A DNA stretch of 64,000 nt from Micrasema longulum (lineage: Eukaryota; Arthropoda; Insecta; Trichoptera; Brachycentridae), in the NCBI GenBank assembly GCA_022494885.1, contig JAGVSM010003675.1:62001-126000 (forward strand). The letters are read 5' to 3'. Position numbers and translations under genes: made by a program. Below, piece by piece: positions 43,005 through 54,085 of this stretch. The notes under the pieces were generated by a model. The model saw nothing but the letters and a program-made list of their open reading frames with translations. It was not told where the DNA came from and searched no databases. How positions within the stretch are numbered: position 1 is the stretch's first letter; every line of letters starts with the position of its first letter.

Positions 43005-43680
43005 TCAGTTTTGAAATATGTAATAATTGGATGGGGATGTGCAAAAGACCCATTGATCAAACAAATAATTATTGCACAAAAAGCTTCATTAAAAATTATC
43101 TTAAGAATCCCAATCAGAACTATCTTCCTCGGTATATTCGTAAATTTTAATGTTACATATTTAAAACAACTTTATGTAAAAGCTCTGTTACTGTACGCAC
43201 ACAAACATTTTTTTCTGCCTTTCATAACTCATTACACAACTCCACCCTGATGCTGCAAAAACAACTTACTACTACTCGGCCTAAGTGTACAATCTACTTC
43301 CATTGTCCATAAGGACAATTAGTAAGTACTCTCAATATAAAATTGGAGGTGGGTTGCGCTTGGATTGATGAGTGAATCTAGCCAAAAAGGTAAAAAATGG
43401 CTTTCTGATTATGAAATTTTGTCGGTAAATTTATATGAATTTATTATGTTTCTCATGATTATTTTAATTTATTGTGCTTATTATTTTTACGATAATAATC
43501 AAGTTAATTAGATTGATAACGTTTTTATTTTGTTATCTATGTTAAATAACTAATTTAAGGCATGTTTCATTTTACTTATTGTAAAATGTTTCCTTCGGCA
43601 CGAGACAACTCAGTGAGGAAACATTATTCTCTATAAAAAAATACAAAACTGTAAAAGTATAAATAAATAAATAAATAAGC
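43005..43680 (+). pseudogene. Jockey-type reverse transcriptase C-terminus and 3' end
   Basis: The open frame 43011-43250 shows YVIIGWGCAKDPLIKQ (the YG...WG.a region after the palm), IIIAQKASLKIILRIP (the QN..lk.i thumb helix) and YLKQLYVKALLLYAHKH. This fits the C-terminal quarter of a Jockey/CR1-type protein. The 3' end contains a stem AATGTTTCC/GGAAACATT (43585-43593 and 43617-43625) and an (AAAT)n tail at 43661-43678. The tail abuts a DR1 fragment, so the element inserted into DR1. Confidence 0.6.
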
Positions 43681-43765
43681 CCTGTAAATGTCTAAATTTC
43701 CGTACTCCCTTCTCAAAAACGTTTTCCCTCTTTGTTGCAACAAATTCAAATATTTCTCCTTGTTT
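43672..43765 (+). repeat. DR1 fragment
   Basis: AGCCCTGTAAATGTCTAAAT, CTCCCTTCTCAAAAACG and CCCTCTTTGTTGCAACAAAT continue DR1 downstream of the non-LTR tail. Confidence 0.7.
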
Positions 43766-44269
43766 GTTGTATAAAATGTTGTGTAAAAAAAACAATTTTT
43801 ATATCAAATATTATAATACGGACAAAACAAAAATAACAGGAAAGGAAAATGTTTTACTTTCCCTCAGGCGCAGATAAAATATGTAAACGAATTATTTTTA
43901 GAATCGAAAAGGAGATATAAAAAATTATACCCTCCTTAAGAAGGGTATTATTCTTAAGAATTTAAGATTAATCTAATTTCTTAAATCTTCAGAAAATGAA
44001 TGAAAATCAATTTGGGGGAGAAAAATTAGTAGGCTCTTAAAAAAATCATAACACGGAAGCTAAATTAACCATGAAAAATACTGAAAATCCGATAAATTTC
44101 CTTTTATCTCAACAAACAAATTCCAATAAAAAATAATTAAATATTTCAACGCATTTCTTCAAAGGGATATCTTCATTTTCGAAAGAAAATATTACCCATT
44201 TTTTCGTCATTTTTATTTATTGTGCAATATACGAAAATTGGCCTAAACTTCATTCATCAATTTTTTTAA
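43766..44269. other. AT-rich stretch, nothing recognised
   Basis: There is a small palindrome around ACCCTCCTTAAGAAGGGTATT (43929-43949). No coding sequence. Confidence 0.4.
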
Positions 44270-44325
44270 TATCCATGTCCGCACCCGATGGTGCATATGA
44301 CACTGCATTGGTACATTATACAGCG
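44270..44325 (-). repeat. SINE-A 3' fragment
   Basis: CCGCACCCGATGGTGCATAT and CACTGCATTGGTACATTATAC are the SINE-A tail in reverse. Confidence 0.6.
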
Positions 44326-44456
44326 TTTATTGATCATCTGTTACATTTATTATTTTTTGTTATTTATCAAAAACATTATACATACTCGTACATTAGTTGA
44401 TTACAGAGACACAGTTTTTGTGACACGACTAGGAAAGACCCATACCTGCGAACCTG

Positions 44457-44493
44457 GCCCAACTCACTAGAAACTCCGTATTGAGTCAGGGCA
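44457..44493. other. Imperfect hairpin related to a non-LTR 3' end
   Basis: GGCCCAACTCACTAGAAACTC and CGTATTGAGTCAGGGC resemble the stronger hairpin at 44632-44665, so this is probably part of another copy of that 3'UTR. Confidence 0.35.
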
Positions 44494-44574
44494 CTTGCAA
44501 TGCATTTATGAACTTGTATGCACATTGTACATACTCACACACATACATACATACATGTATTATAATTTATACTT

Positions 44575-45560
44575 TTTTTTTATTTAATGCACAAAATACA
44601 CAATTTTAGCACACTTATATTTTTTTACTGTCCCGACTTGTTAGAAAATTCCGTGTTAAGTCGGGACTCTTCAATATATAAATCAAAATTAAAAAATAAA
44701 CATATTAAACAATGTACAAAATAATAAAAAATAAAAAACAAAATAATACAATAAAATAATAATAGTAACACATCTATATGGTAGAATATGTAATTTAATA
44801 AACACAATGATAAATAATTTTATACTTCGATTAGCAATAGTTAAAATATATATTTACAAATAATTAAGCACCACTATTAAGTTTTATTCAAAGATTATAA
44901 ACGTATATGAATAATAATGAAAACAGCATCGATATTAATTATTTATTCCCGAAACAATCTTATACAGTGGTCTCTACCCCTCGAAAAAATCCAATTATGG
45001 ATCTTTATCTTAAATAAAAACATTGTTTTGGAGAACTTAATATGTTCATCCAAGACGTTGAACACTCTTGAAGCTATATATGAAAAGTGTCTCCGAGCAA
45101 ACATCGTACGTGTTCTCGGTATTAAGTAGTTCAGGTTACGCGAAAACCTCGTACGGGCATTCTGTTGGGACCTCCTTCCGTAGTCGCCTGACCAGTCATT
45201 TGTCAATACTTTCTTGATATAAATTTATCGGATATCAAGTACCTTTAATAATTGAAATAATGGTTCAGATGGGTAAGTCAGAGGACACTGAAGCATAACT
45301 CTAAGAATTATGCCATAGGCAGCCACCGTTTGGAAAAGCGCCAAGTAGACATTTTTGAGAGTGCCAACGTCCAGGATGTTTTTGAGCGAGCTAAACACAT
45401 GACACAGTTTTCTTAATCTAGATACCAGCGACTGAACCTGTGTCTTCCATCGCAAATTTCTGTCAATTACAATACCTAGATATTTTAAATTATCAACTGG
45501 TTTCAATAATTGACACGAATTTCTAGAGTTAATATGTAGCATACCTCATATATTGTCATT
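44575..45560 (-). pseudogene. Jockey-type reverse transcriptase C-terminus and 3'UTR, minus strand
   Basis: The frame at 45542-45225 encodes LKYLGIVIDRNLRWKTQVQS, LRKLCHVFSSLKNIL and YLALFQTVAAYGIIL, the post-palm region (YLG..ld..l.w..hi, then the l..iY....s...YGi segment). An in-frame TAA at 45225 is followed in the same frame by the tail at 45206-44943, with ARRHFSYIASRVFNVL (the Y...r.fN.L block) and FKIKIHNWIF. The 3'UTR (44900 to 44575) contains a perfect eight-base stem CCCGACTT/AAGTCGGG (44632-44639 and 44658-44665) and an A-rich end. Confidence 0.65.
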
Positions 45561-45639
45561 TATTACATTACTAAGTATTTTTATATATTGTCATACGTCA
45601 TTGTCATTCACCAGTTATTCCACATTTTATCACAGGGAT

Positions 45640-45850
45640 CCATTCCCATTCAAACTAACCAATTACTTAAACGAAAAGGATTCAGACTCTTATGTCACCT
45701 GATCCAGTAAATTGAAGATCTCTGGACCTACCACAGCGAAATGCCTTTTAGACTTAGTTGTTTTAGTTTTTGAGCCAGTAATTTGCGCTAGAGGAATATC
45801 TGGATATTCTTTTTTGGGGAGTTCTTTTTTTACTACTGGCCCAAAAGTAG
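45640..45850 (-). pseudogene. Possible non-LTR protein C-terminus
   Basis: KRHFAVVGPEIFNLLDQVT can be read on the minus strand, resembling the vGP..fN.LP block. Only one motif is seen, so the call is weak. Confidence 0.3.
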
Positions 45851-45999
45851 ATCAGACATGATTTAAAATAATATTGCCTAATTGTCAGGTAAAGCCAAGT
45901 ACATGAAGTACCAGTCTTACAAACAAACATAAAATATTATTTTAGAAACAAAAATAATTCTATAAGACATTTAATACATGTTTTTATTCTGAGATCCCG

Positions 46000-46150
46000 A
46001 TTTTTATGAGAAACTTGTTTAATCGTCTGCTTCTTTGCTCCGGAGTGGTAAAGTTCTTAGCTTTGGAGAGAAGTTTTTTAAACAGCTTTGGTACAAAAAA
46101 TTCCACTGTTCTGCTTTTATGCAAATATTGTTCATTAGGCTCCACCAGTT
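46000..46150 (-). pseudogene. Possible non-LTR protein C-terminus
   Basis: The minus strand reads SRTVEFFVPKLFKKLLSK, similar in shape to the r.t..f..s....p+l.n.lp segment near the end of non-LTR proteins. The evidence is one segment only. Confidence 0.25.
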
Positions 46151-46513
46151 TCATGATATTATGGAACTAAGCCTGTAGATAAGCAGGTTTTATTCAACAT
46201 TACCGACATATAGTGATCAGTTACCTTACACTACCGGAAGCACACTTTTTTCTTTCTCTTAAGACGCAACTCTAAAGGTAAAGGCTAGCCGTGGCAATTT
46301 TCATTTTTCCCGTAGTCACTCTAAAAAAGGCTTAAAAGCTACAGTGGAAGCACTCAAGCACACAAGCCGTTTTTAAGCTAAGAGATACATAATATTTTAA
46401 GCGTTTTCCTTTTACTTTTACTATCAATATGATTCGGATTAAGGGTTCAAAGTACTCTTGCTTTCTTTTCTTAAAATGTACTACTTATCTTTCTCATTTC
46501 AAGCGTAATACTA
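46151..46513. other. Stretch without recognised features
   Basis: No supported feature. Confidence 0.4.
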
Positions 46514-46731
46514 CTTTGTTGAATCGGGCGATACCTCTTAGGATTTTGTAATTTTGCAGGTATTAATTAACCTACTCTAAAGATTAATTTGATTCAGTAT
46601 ATATTTTGAGACGTCTTTTCTTTGTTGAAATCGAATGCGATACCTCTTAGGATTTTGTAATTTTGCAGGTATTAATTAACCTACTCTAAAGATTAATTTG
46701 ATTCAGTATATATTTTGAGACGTCTTTTCTG
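46514..46731. repeat. Recent 109-bp tandem duplication
   Basis: Two adjacent copies share an uninterrupted identical block from GCGATACCTCTTAGG to GAGACGTCTTTTCT (starts at 46528 and 46637, period 109). The only visible differences are a few bases in the TTGTTGAATCG junction segment. Confidence 0.95.
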
Positions 46732-47226
46732 GAGATTGTAAATTCCATTCACGAATGACTTGTGAATATTTTTTGCTAATTATTCAGAGCATTAAAAGCT
46801 CATCGGAAATCAGTTTCCAAACAATATTAAATTTCCTTATTTCCGATTTGAATATTCGAAGTGAGTATTCCTCGTGTACACACATACCTATTTGGCCAAA
46901 TTAATGATTCGTTCTGGAACCGAAGCGTGAAGGTGCTTAACCCCATATTTGTCCCCGTAATGACCAAATCTACCCCAAAACACCCCTCGACTCAACCAAA
47001 ATCAAACCGCCACTCTATCAGACCTTCCCAATGGGTTTGTGAATGATTATTGCTTCAATTCAAAGAACAGTGAAATCATCCATTTATATTATAGGACAAT
47101 AAAATAACAGCTAAACAACTGTAAAATATAGTTCTTATATGTGTTTTATTCTGTGGTAGAAATGGCAGAAAAGTCACGGTATCAGCTTAAAAGTTTAAAA
47201 TGTTTGGATTACTTTAAATAAGATTT
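46732..47226. other. Stretch without recognised features
   Basis: A 61-codon frame at 46861-47046 has no known domain. No supported feature. Confidence 0.4.
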
Positions 47227-47493
47227 TCATTCAATTATAATAAACGATTCATTTTCGCCTTTGTTGTATACACCATGATTTGGTCTGACACACGTTTTGT
47301 ATATCCGAATTATGTTTCCAATAATCATGTGTTCATTGTGATCTACGACATCAGTATGTTTTACTAACTGAGATGGATATGTTCTCATCATCACTATGGC
47401 AGCATCATTTGCATGGGATGTGATGTTAATGACCTTATCTCCCTTAGTAGATTCACAACTTTTTTTTATTCTTAAAAGCGTTTTTTTAAACAA
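47227..47493 (-). pseudogene. RTE-like reverse transcriptase fragment
   Basis: The 88-codon frame ends with GNIIRIYKTCVRPNHGVYNK. The K..iYktcvRP...YG segment is the landmark just after the palm in RTE-like and related non-LTR proteins. The preceding part (HTDVVDHNEHMIIGN) is not diagnostic. It is likely a short, mutated relic. Confidence 0.45.
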
Positions 47494-47630
47494 AATAATA
47501 TTAATAATATTTATTCTGCTTGTGTAAGAAAAGGTTTTAGACGTATAAATATATATTTAGTTATAAAGGTGCTAAATTTGCTTTGTTTCTTTGTTGTTCT
47601 CAATATGTGTTATTTTCTAAATGTTAAATT
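47494..47630. other. AT-rich stretch
   Basis: It probably belongs to the 3'UTR of the element ending at 47722. Confidence 0.3.
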
Positions 47631-47722
47631 GAGTTGTTGTAACTCCTGGGAATGTAATTCAACGTATTATACTTGTAAAATATTTTGTGTTATATGATTT
47701 ATAAATAAAATAAATAAATACA
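47631..47722 (+). repeat. Non-LTR 3' end: stem-loop and (AAAT)n tail
   Basis: GAGTT-GTTGT-AACTC (47631-47645) is a perfect five-base-pair stem with a five-base loop. The tail TAAATAAAATAAATAAATAC ends the element about 60 bases on. Confidence 0.55.
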
Positions 47723-47897
47723 AAATATAAATGATTCTTATTCTCTTTTGTGAATGTAGGTAAAAAATGTAACAACATTTACATAAAGTTAATATTTTAT
47801 TTCATAAGATTACTGCTGATTATGAATATTTTTAATGAATAATAAACTACTGATTTTACATTAAAATATATTTTTACAAATCTCAAACTACAGGTAG

Positions 47898-48080
47898 TGT
47901 TTTGAGTATGTCCAAATGTTTGTATACAGGCTGGATTTTCTCCCTAGGGAAATATTAAGAATTTTGCACAGTGGCCACTTACACCAGCCAATGACAGGTC
48001 ATAAGCCCTGTGAATGCCTAGACTCCCAGATTGCCATCTCAAAAATGTTTCCCCTTTCTGTTGCAATAAATTAAAATATT
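47898..48080. repeat. DR1, inverted arrangement of tail and core
   Basis: A reverse tail module (TTTTGAGTATGTCCAAATG, GTATACAGGCTGGATTTT, CTCCCTAGGGA) is followed by a forward core (CACAGTGGCCACTTACACC, AGCCAATGACAGGTCATAAG, CCCTTTCTGTTGCAATAAA). Confidence 0.75.
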
Positions 48081-48249
48081 TCACATTGTTTATGTCCGTT
48101 TGGATACTCTACTCTATTTAATAATTTTTACAAAGTCTTAAGGCTGTAATCCACTTATACAAATGTTTGTGTACTCTCACTTTTACAATACTAATTTGAT
48201 ATTTAATACTAATTCACACATACACACACGCCCTCGCCCTCACCCTATA

Positions 48250-48860
48250 CCTAAAAAATCTAGGAGTACTAATGGATGAACATCTCTGCTGGCGAGCTCA
48301 TACTAATGAATTAAGCCGCAAAATATTTTTCAGTCTACACTCACTTAGAAGGTTGCAAAAATTCTTACCCATTAGTACTAAATGCACTCTTGTACAAGCA
48401 TTACTATTACCCATTCTAGATTACGCTGATGTTTCCATGACTGATTTAAGCTGTGAGCAACTCGATAAACTTGAACGACTTCAGAATACATGCATATAGT
48501 ACATTTTTGGTCTTAGGAAATATGACCACATTTCTGATTATCGTAGGCAACTGAAATGGCTCAAAATTAGACAGCGGAGAGACTATCACCCCCTCTCACT
48601 TCTGTTTAATGTACTTCATAGTCCTAACGCTCCTATATACCTGTGTGAAAATTTCAACGCTTATCAGTTCATGGTTTACCTCTTCGTTCTCATTCTCAAG
48701 GCACTCTCTTAATACCCATACACAATTCCTCTTTCTTCTCTAACTCATATAGTGTCCATGCGGCTCGACTGTGGAATCATATCCCATCCACCATCAAAGA
48801 TGTTAATACATTATCTCTGTTTAAATCACGTCTGAAGAAACATCTCCTTTCTCTTCCTTA
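48250..48860 (+). pseudogene. CR1/Jockey-type reverse transcriptase, C-terminal relic
   Basis: The frame opens with LKNLGVLMDEHLCWRAHTNE (post-palm block), SLHSLRRLQKFLPI, LVQALLLPILDYADV and LDKLERLQNTCI (the QN thumb helix), stops at 48499, and continues in other frames with FGLRKYDHISDYRRQLKWL, RQRRDYH, GTLLIPIHNSS and VHAARLWNHIPSTIK with LKKHLLSLP at the end. This is the classic end of a CR1/L2-like or Jockey-like protein (lkWL....R...h...l, p..r......s....a..lWN.lP). A CA-rich segment precedes it (48205-48245), marking the truncation point. Confidence 0.7.
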
Positions 48861-49034
48861 ATCTCTCCTCCTTTCCTTTTTCCTCTTTCCTCTTTTTTCC
48901 CTTTTCCCATTGAGTAATAGTTCTGATTTAAGGTAATTTATAAACAAATACGTTTATTTCTATTTTTATATATTTTTAACTTTTTAATCTTTTTTTTTCT
49001 ATTGAATATGTTCTGTAACTTGAATTATAAAATA

Positions 49035-49140
49035 AAACTTTTATTTTATTGGTTGGTTGGAAGAAATTGCCATTTGGCAATAAGCCCGCCAATGTACAAA
49101 TAACATTATGTACAAAAAGTTAAATAAATAAAAAAATTAA
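49035..49140 (-). repeat. Non-LTR 3' end, minus strand
   Basis: GGTTGGTTGGAAGAAATTGCC, the dyad TTGCCATTTGGCAA and CCCGCCAATGTACAAATAAC precede an A/T-rich run of AAATAAATAAAA type. This looks like the end of a minus-strand non-LTR element. Confidence 0.4.
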
Positions 49141-49394
49141 AAAAATACTTGTGTATGTTTACAGTATATTTGTGGATAAATGTTTTTGGTTTTATTTTAT
49201 GTTTTTTCCTTTGTATTACAATAGAACTCTGTTTATCCGAACTCCAGTTATCTGGATTGACGAATATCCAGATTACTATTAGGAAATAAAAATTAGAGAA
49301 GTTTTTAATTTTAATTTATTAGAGAAATGGCACTTTTTTTAAATATATAATTTATGTTTATATCTATACAGTGTAATTTTAATTTAATTTTTAA

Positions 49395-49690
49395 ATTTTT
49401 GTTTATTCAGAAAAACAACAGCAATACAAAAAAATATATACAACATTATAAAAAAAACATAAAATAAAGCCAAATCAGTTTTCCACATAAATATAATTAT
49501 AAAAATCCAGTTCAGTTAGATATAATTCATAGAAGTGCAAGTGTGCGAGTTTTTTTTTTTTTGTTTGAGAATGCGTGTGTTTTGGTAGGTATGTGAATAT
49601 GTGTGTGATTGTATATGGGTGGGAGGGTAAGTAATCTAATAAATTGTAATTATTTATTATATAATTAAATGAATGCAACGAATAGGACAC
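49395..49690 (-). repeat. Probable non-LTR 3'UTR with GT-rich segment, minus strand
   Basis: TTATTCAGAAAAACAACAGC resembles the 3' boundary at 56258, and the GTGTGTTTTGGTAGG / GTGTGTGATTG segment is the complement of the CA-rich 3'UTR segment of the family at 13.6 kb. The 71-codon frame here is a by-product. Confidence 0.45.
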
Positions 49691-50039
49691 CGGTTATGCC
49701 CAATGAGGTGTTCAAATAGAAAAGAAAAAATGAAAAAATTATGTGTAAAATAAATAAATTTTAAAAATGAGAGTCTATAGAAAACCGTTTATTAAAATCA
49801 TTATTTTTGTACTTGTTAGTAGCATAAAAAATATTTTAAAATTCATAATTTTTAATTCCCGGTAAAACGGTTCATTGCATTGGCCACGCCCCTAATACGT
49901 CACAATTCAGTTAAATTTTGAACCTTGTTTTGTGACCGTTTAAATTTAAATAAAATACCGTCACGAATTTTGACGTCACAATTACAAAGCCAAACATGTC
50001 ACGTTTTTATGGAGACATTTTTTAACAATTTTGTTTTTA

Positions 50040-50180
50040 AAAATATATATGAAAACATTTCTCCGCAATATCCTTATTGATTTTGAAGATGCAGTGATTT
50101 TTTCTAAATTGATTTTGCATGTTTTTATCGGTATTCGTAATATGTGATATTTCCCTATTATGCTATCAACTTTGATGGAC
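50040..50180 (+). repeat. R3 dispersed repeat
   Basis: ATTGATTTTGAAGATGC, TGTTTTTATCGGTATTCGTA and GTGATATTTCCCTATTATG align with 9958-10075. Confidence 0.5.
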
Positions 50181-50737
50181 ATGTTTAAGTAAGTTATAAA
50201 TGTGATTTCAATTCGCTTTATTATTTCAAAAGCAGTAAACTGTGGCACTTATTAATCCGAAAAATTGAGTTTTATTGTATTCATAATATTTGCTGCATTA
50301 TTGTTTATATTCTAAATAAACAAAGTAAAACTTTTTATACGAATTAAATATTTTAAAAAGTCAAACTAATTTTTGTAACGAGCATAAGAAATATATCAAA
50401 TATTGTTCTTCTACGAAAAGCGGTAGGAGTAACAACCTCAGTAATAATTTTGATACTGCTACAATTAATTAATGTATATAAACTCTCCACAGCAGCATAA
50501 GTACTATTTGAGGTTCCTTATGACATTTCAAAAGCCTCGGTAAGCCTCTACAGCCTCCATATGAAGGATTCTTCGTTTTCAGCCCAGGCTTACCCGAAAC
50601 GACCCTTATCAAAATCGATCGGATTATCACTTCAAAATATTCGATTTCTGCGGAGAGATTAGAATTGGGAATAAATGAAAATCTCGTTGTATGTATAATC
50701 CACTTGTACATTAAAAATATTCTTATCAAATAAATAT
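50181..50737. other. Stretch without recognised features
   Basis: No supported feature. Confidence 0.4.
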
Positions 50738-50846
50738 ATGGAGCATTGGACACCAAATGCGGCAAATCTCGATCATATGTTGCACATAGGCAAGGTGATC
50801 AGTTTTGAGTTTAAGGTTCAGTCCAGAGACAGTGAAATATTGCAGT
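50738..50846 (-). repeat. SINE-A central fragment
   Basis: AAGGTGATCAGTTTTGAG, GTTCAGTCCAGAGACAGTG and AAATATTGC are the SINE-A centre in reverse. Both ends are missing. Confidence 0.55.
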
Positions 50847-50868
50847 AATTAAGTACTTTTTATTTCAA

Positions 50869-51110
50869 TTTATTTCAACAGAGAGGGAAAACATTCTCGA
50901 GAAGGGAATATGGAAGTCTAGGGATTTACACAAATGCCTAAAACATTCTCTTCTCCAGAATGTTTTCCCTGGGATCTACACAAATGCCTAGACTTCCATA
51001 TTCCCTTCTCGAGTATATTTTCCCTCTCTGTTGAAATAAATTTCAAAATGAACAACTCCCTAGCGAGGGAATCCAACCAGTCTGCAAGCATTTGGACATA
51101 CTCAAACATT
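50869..51110. repeat. DR1 compound palindrome
   Basis: Left arm 50869-50920 (TTTATTTCAACAGAGAGGG ... ATATGGAAGTCTA) and right arm 50989-51040 are nearly perfect inverted copies of the DR1 linker. Between them lie an inner hairpin AAACATTCT/AGAATGTTT (50941-50966) and a 20-base direct repeat starting GGGATTTACACAAATG (50921) and GGGATCTACACAAATG (50971). A DR1 tail module (CTCCCTAGCGAGGG, CAAGCATTTGGACATACTC) follows to 51110. Confidence 0.85.
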
Positions 51111-51185
51111 GTTGAAGTACTTTTTAGTTTCAGTGGTGCCCACTAAGTTTAAAAACTTTTCGGTGAAATTTTTTGGGTGTCATCT

Positions 51186-51262
51186 AATCGGCCCTACGGG
51201 CCTTAATAAATCTGTGTTCTCGGTTTTATTAAATCGGCTCGAAGGGCCTTAGTTGATTGACT
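51186..51262. repeat. Imperfect direct repeat with GGCC/GGCC dyads
   Basis: CTAATCGGCCCTACGGGCCTT and TTAAATCGGCTCGAAGGGCC are two related units about 50 bases apart. A third, GGCCTACGAGGGCCCCGATC, lies near 51514. Each can form a short hairpin. Confidence 0.5.
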
Positions 51263-52954
51263 TTTCAGGCATCGGTTAATTGGGCGAGATGCGCTATATA
51301 AGTTATCCATAACACAAATCAACTTTTATAGGAGGAGTTATATTATTTAAAATGGCGCTGTCTTAGTTATCCAATTTTTTTTTCTAAAAAGCAGAAATAA
51401 AAGGAAGCAGTTTAATTATTTTTGCAAAGTAGAAAACAATTAAATTTATTAGCGTCTGTGGATAGTCTTTAAAACTTTGTCAGCAAATAATAAATATTCT
51501 TATTCATGTGTTGTGACGTCGTTTGGCCTACGAGGGCCCCGATCACAATGGGAAGTTAAGATTTATCTTCAATTTTTTCTACAAAGCAAAATAAAGTTTT
51601 CTGTATGAAAAGCAGAAATGCATACATTTTTTTATTTTAAACATGTTCAATGGGTCACCGATAAAGATATTTTAAATGTTCATGCTAATTTTTGTACACA
51701 AATATGGACTTTTCTTTATAGACAGTCGAAGATAACTCTGTTAATTTCCATCTGGCATCGTCTTCGAGTGAATCTACCTTGCTCAAATAACCGATTCCAC
51801 TTTTGCGCCATTGTTTTACCAGGACAAGTGTCACTTTAAACCTCGTACATCTCACTTCAATACTTAATTGACTATTAAACTAAACCGTTTTTTAAATAAA
51901 ATAAAAAAATACATGTAAAGTACGAGTATTATCAGCACTATGATTTTTAAAGGTTTTCTATTTTTGAATTTACTTTCCATGTAACGTCTCAAGTTCTCTT
52001 CCTCTTCTTCTCGACGGACGAGTTCTGCTGATTTGTCAGTTGACTTACTGTAAACCGGTAATCCATCACAACTCTCTTATCATTAGTGGATTTTCAAGAA
52101 CTTGTGACGTCATGCAAAGTATTTCCTTTTTATTATCGTTTTCAAGATACTTCGCCATACAAATTATTGCTCTAATTTCTACCGCGCGTAAGAATACATT
52201 TTTATGTCCAATTTCCCATAGGACTGAACTTCCTCACTGAGTAAAATTTTCGACCTATGCCCAAAAATAAAAAAAGGGATGACAGATAGAAAAAGAAATA
52301 ATATCGTCAGTCTCTTTCTGACTCATTCCACGAATATAAATCCCACCCCTCCTAGATGCATATAATAAAAATATTATCATGCATCGGTAATTACAATGAA
52401 ATATTTTTTATTACGTTGTTTTCAACGTTTCCACTGGTGTTTTGAGTTTAGTTTGATTTATTATTTTTATCTATATTTTTTTTTTGTTTTTTTTTTACAA
52501 TATACATAAGAGGTAAAACAGATTATTAAAAAAATAAAGGATAATTACATCGCAATGAAATATAGATTAACAGTAAAAATAGTAAACAAACAAATCCCAC
52601 AAAGGCATGGCCTGTTTGTGGGTATACAAGAAATGTTTATGAATTTATGGCTCCTTTAAAAAACAAACAGGTACAATATTTTTGTGTATATAAGAAAGAG
52701 AAAAGAAAACATGTAGCTATGAAAATATAGCTTGAAAATGTTTAATTTGACGGATAGTCTTATAAATAATCAGAAACCACTTATTTAGAAGAGTAAAACT
52801 AATTTTCGAAAATATTCCGAATATTAGAACTTCGAAATTTCCTAAGTATTTATTCTGTTTTGGTTGTATCCTAGCTGAGAAGTAGCGAAATATCAAATAT
52901 AACGAGGGTCATAAGCCTAAATGTTATCAAGCAAAGCCAGAAGCTATTTTATAA
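51263..52954. other. Stretch without recognised genes
   Basis: Short frames at 51618-51839 and 52040-52240 have no recognised domain. The segment TATAAGTTATCC near 51297 and GGCGCTG near 51355 recall, in inverted order, the GGATAACTTATAAAGCGCC block at 30525, so an old repeat is present. A T/A-rich segment at 52440-52520 may be a minus-strand retroelement end. Confidence 0.35.
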
Positions 52955-53188
52955 GTGAAATTCTGGGTTATGACGGCGGTCTTCTTACCAAGAATTTCAT
53001 TAATAAATTTCCCAAATTTACATTTACAAAACAGTGATAGTACATACTGGCGATGTCGAGGATTTGTGCGAAATACCAAAGTCCAAGATTTTGTACTCAA
53101 ACAACCCATAGGGGACTTTAAAAAGGGACAAAGTGAAATTACATTGATATTTCACAAGAGGGAAATGTCAAATTATTATGCAAAATGA
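52955..53188 (+). pseudogene. Possible FLYWCH zinc-finger fragment
   Basis: STYWRCRGF is read in the frame at 52955-53188, and the upstream part in an adjacent frame reads GGLLTKNFINKFPKFTFTKQ. A FLYWCH finger has a short beta start, then YWRC, a second Cys about ten residues later and two His. CTQTT follows in a shifted frame. The finger would need two frame changes, so this is at best a decayed copy from a transposon or gene family. Confidence 0.3.
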
Positions 53189-53270
53189 ATTTGCAGTTCT
53201 TTTGTAAGGGGTGAAATTATTTAAACGTAAACAAATTCCGTGCTTTTTACCATAACTTTAGTAATATTTA

Positions 53271-53337
53271 GAATTTATTCATTACTACGAAATTTATTCA
53301 TTATTATGAAATTTATTCATTATTACGAAATTTATTG
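53271..53337. repeat. 19-bp minisatellite, 3.5 copies
   Basis: GAAATTTATTCATTATTAC repeats three and a half times with single-base variants. Confidence 0.9.
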
Positions 53338-53519
53338 TCAAAAGGATCATTTGAAATTCAAATAAAGAGAAAATTTAATAAGTATAATTATTTAATGAAA
53401 CATTAAATTCTGTAAATAAACTTTTTCTGTTTAGTTACCGTTTATCAACTGCAAAAAAAAAATTAAGTCTTTTTATGGAAAGATTTCAGAGAAATGTCTG
53501 TCAATATTTTCCTTATTTT

Positions 53520-54085
53520 ATTTTACTCTTAAAAGACTGTCGTAAATAATCCCTGTGCGCGCGGTGATGTAACATCGTGTTACCACTAGTAAAAGACGGA
53601 ATATTCTAAAGTTCAGACATTTGAAAAGAAAACATTGAGACATACTCTTTACTAATTCCTTTTCCAAAATTTACGCAAATTAACATATAAATTAGCCCTG
53701 TTAAAGCAAAATAAATTAAAAATCAAAAATACGCCACTCATATTACACGCGTGCATCCCCCATCACTGTCATCAACCGACTGAATCTGTTTTACACAACA
53801 CCCGCCACAGAACAGCGTCTCTATCTTCCTTGTTATGAGTTCTATTTTCGCGCTCTCTCTTATACACATGTGTTGCTGAATTAGCGGAAATTCATTATTC
53901 GCGTAGCAAGGGTAAATATTTTTGTATCAACATCCAGCTTAGTTATACAAATTTTACTTTCCAAATCCGGTGTGAAAATGTCCATTTGAAGATTACAAAA
54001 AATACGAGCTCATCATTTTAAAAAATAAGAGAGATATATCAAGTCTTGTGTTTTATGTCGACTAGTGTGACGTCACAGCCACACA
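53520..54085 (+). repeat. Long inverted repeat, left copy (R5)
   Basis: The copy begins CTCTTAAAAGACTGTCG and contains GGTGATGTAACATCGTG, TTACCACTAGTAAAAGAC, CATCACTGTCATCAACCGAC, ACACAACACCCGCCAC, GCGCTCTCTCTTATAC and GACTAGTGTGACGTCACAGC. The complement of every block, in reverse order, occurs at 59225-59755. Identity by eye is roughly 80-88 per cent. No open reading frame. Confidence 0.85.
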
